A DNA stretch of 8,422 nucleotides from Cellulomonas sp. GTDB lineage: Bacteria; Actinomycetota; Actinomycetes; Actinomycetales; Cellulomonadaceae. The stretch lies in the NCBI GenBank assembly GCA_027451305.1, contig DAIDJQ010000156.1:1-8422 (forward strand), written 5' to 3'. Positions 5,346 to 8,422 of the stretch are shown piece by piece (position 1 is the first letter of the stretch; the number at the start of each line of letters is the position of its first letter). Below the pieces are notes generated by a model that saw only the letters and a program-made list of their open reading frames with translations, had not been told where the DNA came from and made no database searches. The translations under genes were made by a program, and so were the position numbers.

Positions 5346-8300
5346 GCACACCGTCGGCTGCACCAGGCCGCCCGCGAACCGGGACCACTCGCCGGAGGTC
5401 ATGAGGAGCCCGCTCGCGGCAGCGGTGCACACCCGTGCGCGGGCCGACGGCTCCGTGACGTCCCAGATCCGGACCGTGCGGTCCGCACCGGCGCCGCTGA
5501 TCAGCGAGCCGTCCGTCGAGTAGCTGATCCCGTAGACCTGCCCGGTGATGCCGACCAGCGACGCGTACCGCTGCGGCGCCGCCGGGTTCGTCACGTCCCA
5601 GATGCGCACGGTCCCGTCGCTCATGCCGCCCGCCAGCTGGTGACCGTCCGGGGAGAACAGCAGGTTGTTGGCGTAGCCGTCGGCCCACACCAACGGCTTC
5701 CCGAGCACCGTCGGGTGGTCCGGGTCGGTCGCGTCCCACAGCCAGACGGTCTTGTCGTTCCCGGACGCCGCGATCGTGCGGCCGTCGGGCGAGAACGCGG
5801 CGGCGTACACGTACCCGGTCGGCCCCGTCAGCGGGACGCCGCGCAGGTGCGGGTTCGGCAGGTCGGTCACGTCGACCAGGTCCACGTGGCCGGTGAGGAT
5901 CGCCGCGACCAGCGTCTTGCGGTCCGGGGAGAAGGAGATGCCGTAGGTGAACCCGCCGAGGTCGGGGAGCTTGCCCGTCGGCGCCGAGGGGATGCCGCCG
6001 GACAGGTCCCAGGTGGTGATCGAGGAGTCGTCGGACGAGACGGCCATCGCCTTGCCCGTCGTGTCGAACACGATGGACTCGATCCAGCTGCTGTGGGCCG
6101 TGACCGAGGTGCGGAAGACGGGGTGGCGCGGGTCGCTGATGTCCCAGAAGTGCAGGGCGCCGGCGGTGTCCCCCGCCACCAGCAGGTTCAGCTGGTCGCT
6201 GATGGCGATGGCGCCGTCCAGCCGGGCGCCGGCCGGCGGCGGCGTGAGCGAGAGCAGCTCGGTGCGGTCCCGGCCGGTCGAGTCCCACAGGCGGACGCCG
6301 TCGGTGGTGGCCGTGGCGATGAGGCCCCGGCCGAAGACCCCCTGCCCGGGGATCGAGGCGAACCCCTGCAGCGTCGCCCCGGGGTAGCGCCACTCGCGGA
6401 GCACCCCGTCGGAGCCGCCCGAGTAGATCGCCCGCCCGTCCGGCGCCCACGCGGCCGTCACCAGGGTGGTCGGGTGGACGAACGAGTCGAGCCGCACGCC
6501 CGTGGTGGTGTCCCACACCCACAGGTGCTGGTCAGAGCTCGCGGCCGCGAGCTCCTTGCCGTCCGGGGAGAACGCCACGTGGTTGGTCCAGGACTGCGCC
6601 CCGGTCAGCTCGAGCCGGAAGACCGGTGCGGCGGGGGTCCGCACGTCCCACAGGTGCACGCCGGCGTCGACCGAGCCGGCTGCCAGCGTGGTGCCGTCCG
6701 GCGAGAACGCGAGCGACGTCACGCGGGCCTGTGCGACGACGAACGGCGTCCCGACCGGCGTCGGGGCGTCGCCGCTGGTGTCCCACAGCGTGATCGCGTT
6801 GCCCGTTCCCGCAGCCGCGAGCAGCGTCCCGCTCGGGCTCAGCGCCACGGCTTGGACGGTGCCCTTGTCCACGTGGACCACGGCGTGCTGCGCCCAGCTG
6901 CCGTCGGCGCCACGGACGAGCTCGTGGACGGTCCCGTCCGCCGCACCGGCGAAGAGGCGCGCGCCGTCCGGGCTGAACGTCACGTCGTAGTAGGTGGTGC
7001 CCGCGGCGGGCGCGTCCACGGGGACGGTCGCCGGCGACGCCGGGTCGTGCACGTCCTCCATCAGCACCTGCCCGTGGTCGCCGACGATCGCCAGGTACCT
7101 CCCGTCCGGGGAGTACCGGACGCCGTAGACGGCCGTGTCGGGCCCCGTGATCGCCGCGAGCTGCTGCGGGTGCTGCCCCAGCTTCTCGAGCACCACCTTC
7201 CCCGAACCGGTCCCGGCCGCGAGGGTGCCGCCGTCGGGGCTGATCGCGAGCGCGTTCACCACGTCGCCCGTCTTCACCAGGCGGGAGACGACGTCCTGCC
7301 CGGATGCGGACAGCAGCGCGCTGCGTGCCTCGACCGTGTCGGCGCGCTGGTTCGCCGCGACGGCGAGCTGCCCGGCGAGGGCGGAGTCGGTCGAGGCGAG
7401 CGACTGGGACGTGACGGCGAGCTGGCGGGAGACCGCCAGGTCCGTGTCGTGGGCGCTGGCCCGAGCCTGCCGGGCGGAGACGGTGGCCAGGGTCCCGGTG
7501 CTGAGGGTCAGCACCGCCAGCGTCGACGAGAGGATCCGCAGCCTGCGGGTGCGGAGGCGTTGCGCCCGGCCGCGGGCCTGGTCGGCGGTCCGGCTCGCCT
7601 CGAGGAACGTCCGCTCGGTGCGGCTGAGGTCCGGCGGCACGACGGCCTCGCCCAGCCAGCGGTCGGCGGTCTCGAGCCCGGCACCCCGGTAGAGCAGGTC
7701 GGGGTCCGCGTCGGCCTCCGACCAGCGGCGGGCGGCCTCGGTGAGCCGGCCGTGGGTGCGCAGCCCGTCCCGGTCGGCGTCCAGCCACTCACGCATCCGA
7801 GGCCAGGCGCTGAGCAGGGCCTCGTGCGCGATCTGCACCTGCCCGCGGTCGGACGTCAGCAGGCGCGCAGCCACGTACGCCTGGATCACGGCGGCCTGCT
7901 CAGGGGCGTCGAACTCGTGCGCGGCCGCGACGCGGCGGGTGTCCACGGTGCCGGCACCCACGTGGACGAGGCGCAGCAGCGTGGCGCGCTCGGCGGCCGC
8001 CGCGGCGGGGTCGAGGCTCTCGTGCACCTGCTCGGCGCTCTGCGCGATCGCGCCCGGGAGCCGGCCGACGGCACGGTACTGGTCGAGGGTCAGCCGGCGA
8101 CCGGAGCTGGCCAGCCAGGTGACGTACAGGGCGTGCGACGCCAGCGGCAGGGCCCCGGCGTCCAACCCGGTCCGCGACGCCGACCCGGCGGTCGCCTCGG
8201 CGACGAGCAGCTCGACGAGGCCGTCGTCGACCTCGATCCCCGCCACCCGCGCGGGCTCGACGACCACCCGGCGCAGGTCGGCAGCGGACAGCGGGCCGAC

Positions 8301-8422
8301 GACGAGCTGGTTGGTGCCCAGCCAGTCCGCCAGCTCGCTGATCTCGAGCGCCGCGTCGAAGAAGTCCGCCCGCAGCGCGACCACGACGCAGGTGCCCGCG
8401 GCGTGCACCTCCGCCAGCACGT
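5340..8422 (-). CDS. nSTAND1-type STAND NTPase with membrane segment and WD40 propellers, N-terminus cut by window edge
   Basis: C-terminal 1026 residues of a large signal-transduction ATPase; the frame runs off the window end, so the GTG at 8420 is an internal codon. The first visible part, VVVALRADFF (12-21), is the strand that follows Walker B in nSTAND1 proteins. LDAGALPLASHALYVTW (86-102) and IAHEALLSAWPRMREWL (197-213) are further hallmarks of the NTPase and its helical extension. An Arg-rich stretch (seven Arg, 283-295) precedes one hydrophobic segment (296-314). A helical linker (326-372) ends in EARSALLSA. About 14 WD40 blades (388-988) follow, then a tail with VC...EW...VC (997-1025). 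Walker A and B and any N-terminal effector or sensor domain lie outside. STAND proteins with WD40 act as ligand-triggered oligomerising switches, often in regulation or conflict systems; the role here is unknown. It converges with the amidohydrolase gene, nine bases apart. Confidence 0.93.
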   Translation of the reverse strand, partial: VLAEVHAAGTCVVVALRADFFDAALEISELADWLGTNQLVVGPLSAADLRRVVVEPARVAGIEVDDGLVELLVAEATAGSASRTGLDAGALPLASHALYVTWLASSGRRLTLDQYRAVGRLPGAIAQSAEQVHESLDPAAAAAERATLLRLVHVGAGTVDTRRVAAAHEFDAPEQAAVIQAYVAARLLTSDRGQVQIAHEALLSAWPRMREWLDADRDGLRTHGRLTEAARRWSEADADPDLLYRGAGLETADRWLGEAVVPPDLSRTERTFLEASRTADQARGRAQRLRTRRLRILSSTLAVLTLSTGTLATVSARQARASAHDTDLAVSRQLAVTSQSLASTDSALAGQLAVAANQRADTVEARSALLSASGQDVVSRLVKTGDVVNALAISPDGGTLAAGTGSGKVVLEKLGQHPQQLAAITGPDTAVYGVRYSPDGRYLAIVGDHGQVLMEDVHDPASPATVPVDAPAAGTTYYDVTFSPDGARLFAGAADGTVHELVRGADGSWAQHAVVHVDKGTVQAVALSPSGTLLAAAGTGNAITLWDTSGDAPTPVGTPFVVAQARVTSLAFSPDGTTLAAGSVDAGVHLWDVRTPAAPVFRLELTGAQSWTNHVAFSPDGKELAAASSDQHLWVWDTTTGVRLDSFVHPTTLVTAAWAPDGRAIYSGGSDGVLREWRYPGATLQGFASIPGQGVFGRGLIATATTDGVRLWDSTGRDRTELLSLTPPPAGARLDGAIAISDQLNLLVAGDTAGALHFWDISDPRHPVFRTSVTAHSSWIESIVFDTTGKAMAVSSDDSSITTWDLSGGIPSAPTGKLPDLGGFTYGISFSPDRKTLVAAILTGHVDLVDVTDLPNPHLRGVPLTGPTGYVYAAAFSPDGRTIAASGNDKTVWLWDATDPDHPTVLGKPLVWADGYANNLLFSPDGHQLAGGMSDGTVRIWDVTNPAAPQRYASLVGITGQVYGISYSTDGSLISGAGADRTVRIWDVTEPSARARVCTAAASGLLMTSGEWSRFAGGLVQPTVCG
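5457..7259 (-). repeat. About 14 WD40 blades encoded in tandem
   Basis: Blades start near residues 388, 431, 477, 522, 567, 612, 654, 695, 737, 781, 825, 871, 917 and 962 of the visible protein. The typical blade has FSPDG, then LAAGS-like, then a TVRIWDV-like strand, with a spacing near 43-46 residues. Blade 8 (695-714) is the most degenerate, lacking SPDG; 9-10 are also weak. Many blades end in a D-x-[TS]-[DNE]-P-x-x-P linker. Fourteen blades fit two seven-bladed propellers, a ligand or protein-binding scaffold. At DNA level, variants of CCGTCCGGGGAGAAC (plus strand) recur, for example near 5645, 6558 and 6693. Confidence 0.85.
7479..7535 (-). other. Single transmembrane segment in the STAND protein
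   Basis: Residues 296-314 form a 19-residue uncharged segment rich in Leu, Thr, Val and Ala. Just before it are seven arginines within 13 residues (283-295), and far fewer positive charges follow. By the positive-inside rule the NTPase would be cytoplasmic and the WD40 part outside the membrane. The segment is Ser/Thr-rich, so its hydrophobicity is only moderate. Confidence 0.65.

Noticed and set aside
1955..5404. 1149-codon open frame on the plus strand
   Set aside because: It runs antisense to the helicase-associated gene and out of frame through the amidohydrolase gene. Its translation is Arg/Gly/Gln/His-rich with no recognisable domain, typical of an alternate frame in a genome with G/C third positions.
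5110..6522. 470-codon open frame on the minus strand overlapping both the amidohydrolase and STAND genes
   Set aside because: It is out of frame with the WD40 blades, is Arg/Pro/Gly-rich, and crosses the convergent gene boundary.
5457..7259. CRISPR array or tandem DNA repeat
   Set aside because: The recurring GC-rich words are imperfect, unevenly spaced in DNA terms, and explained by the coding of SPDG turns in WD40 blades.
6532..7788. 418-codon open frame on the minus strand
   Set aside because: A frame-shifted shadow of the STAND-WD40 gene; the SPDG/WD blade pattern is only in the other frame.
8418..8420. GTG at 8420 as the start of the STAND gene
   Set aside because: The frame stays open to the window end and the protein there begins mid-NTPase, just ahead of the ALRADFF strand, without Walker A or B.
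1..8422. tRNA, rRNA, insertion sequence or phage attachment site
   Set aside because: Nearly all sequence is accounted for by four genes. The one 187-bp gap shows no cloverleaf, transposase fragment or terminal inverted repeat.

Overview
The window comes from a very GC-rich actinobacterium. Third codon positions are almost always G or C, GTG is used as a start, and the XPB helicase and its partner gene are arranged as in mycobacteria and other actinomycetes. The overall flavour suggests Micrococcales (Cellulomonas-like), but that is an inference from composition and gene style. Coding density is close to 97%. The real genes are four; many long open frames on the opposite strands are by-products of the GC bias.

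Layout. (1) Positions 1-1400, minus strand: bacterial XPB-type DNA repair helicase, cut by the window edge inside motif V. (2) 1397-3925, minus strand: an 842-residue helicase-associated protein with an XPB/Ssl2 N-terminal-like domain and a C-terminal WYL-like module. It lies upstream of the helicase and overlaps it by four bases (GTGA). (3) 3926-4112: a 187-bp divergent intergenic region with a possible leaderless promoter for gene 2 and a strong ribosome binding site for gene 3. (4) 4113-5330, plus strand: M20-family metal-dependent amidohydrolase, complete. (5) 5340-8422, minus strand: the C-terminal 1026 residues of a large nSTAND1-type STAND NTPase with one membrane segment and about 14 WD40 blades, cut at its N-terminus by the window edge.

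Genes 1 and 2 form a translationally coupled unit. The N-terminal domain of the helicase and an internal domain of the neighbour are visibly homologous over about 150 residues. This recalls the paired, related domains by which eukaryotic XPB and p52 contact each other in TFIIH, and it is the most interesting observation here. The amidohydrolase looks like a standalone metabolic gene. It converges on the STAND gene with only nine bases between the stop codons, and a perfect 7-bp inverted repeat spans both stops. The STAND-WD40 protein is a signal-sensing or conflict-type ATPase whose NTP-binding and effector parts lie outside the window.
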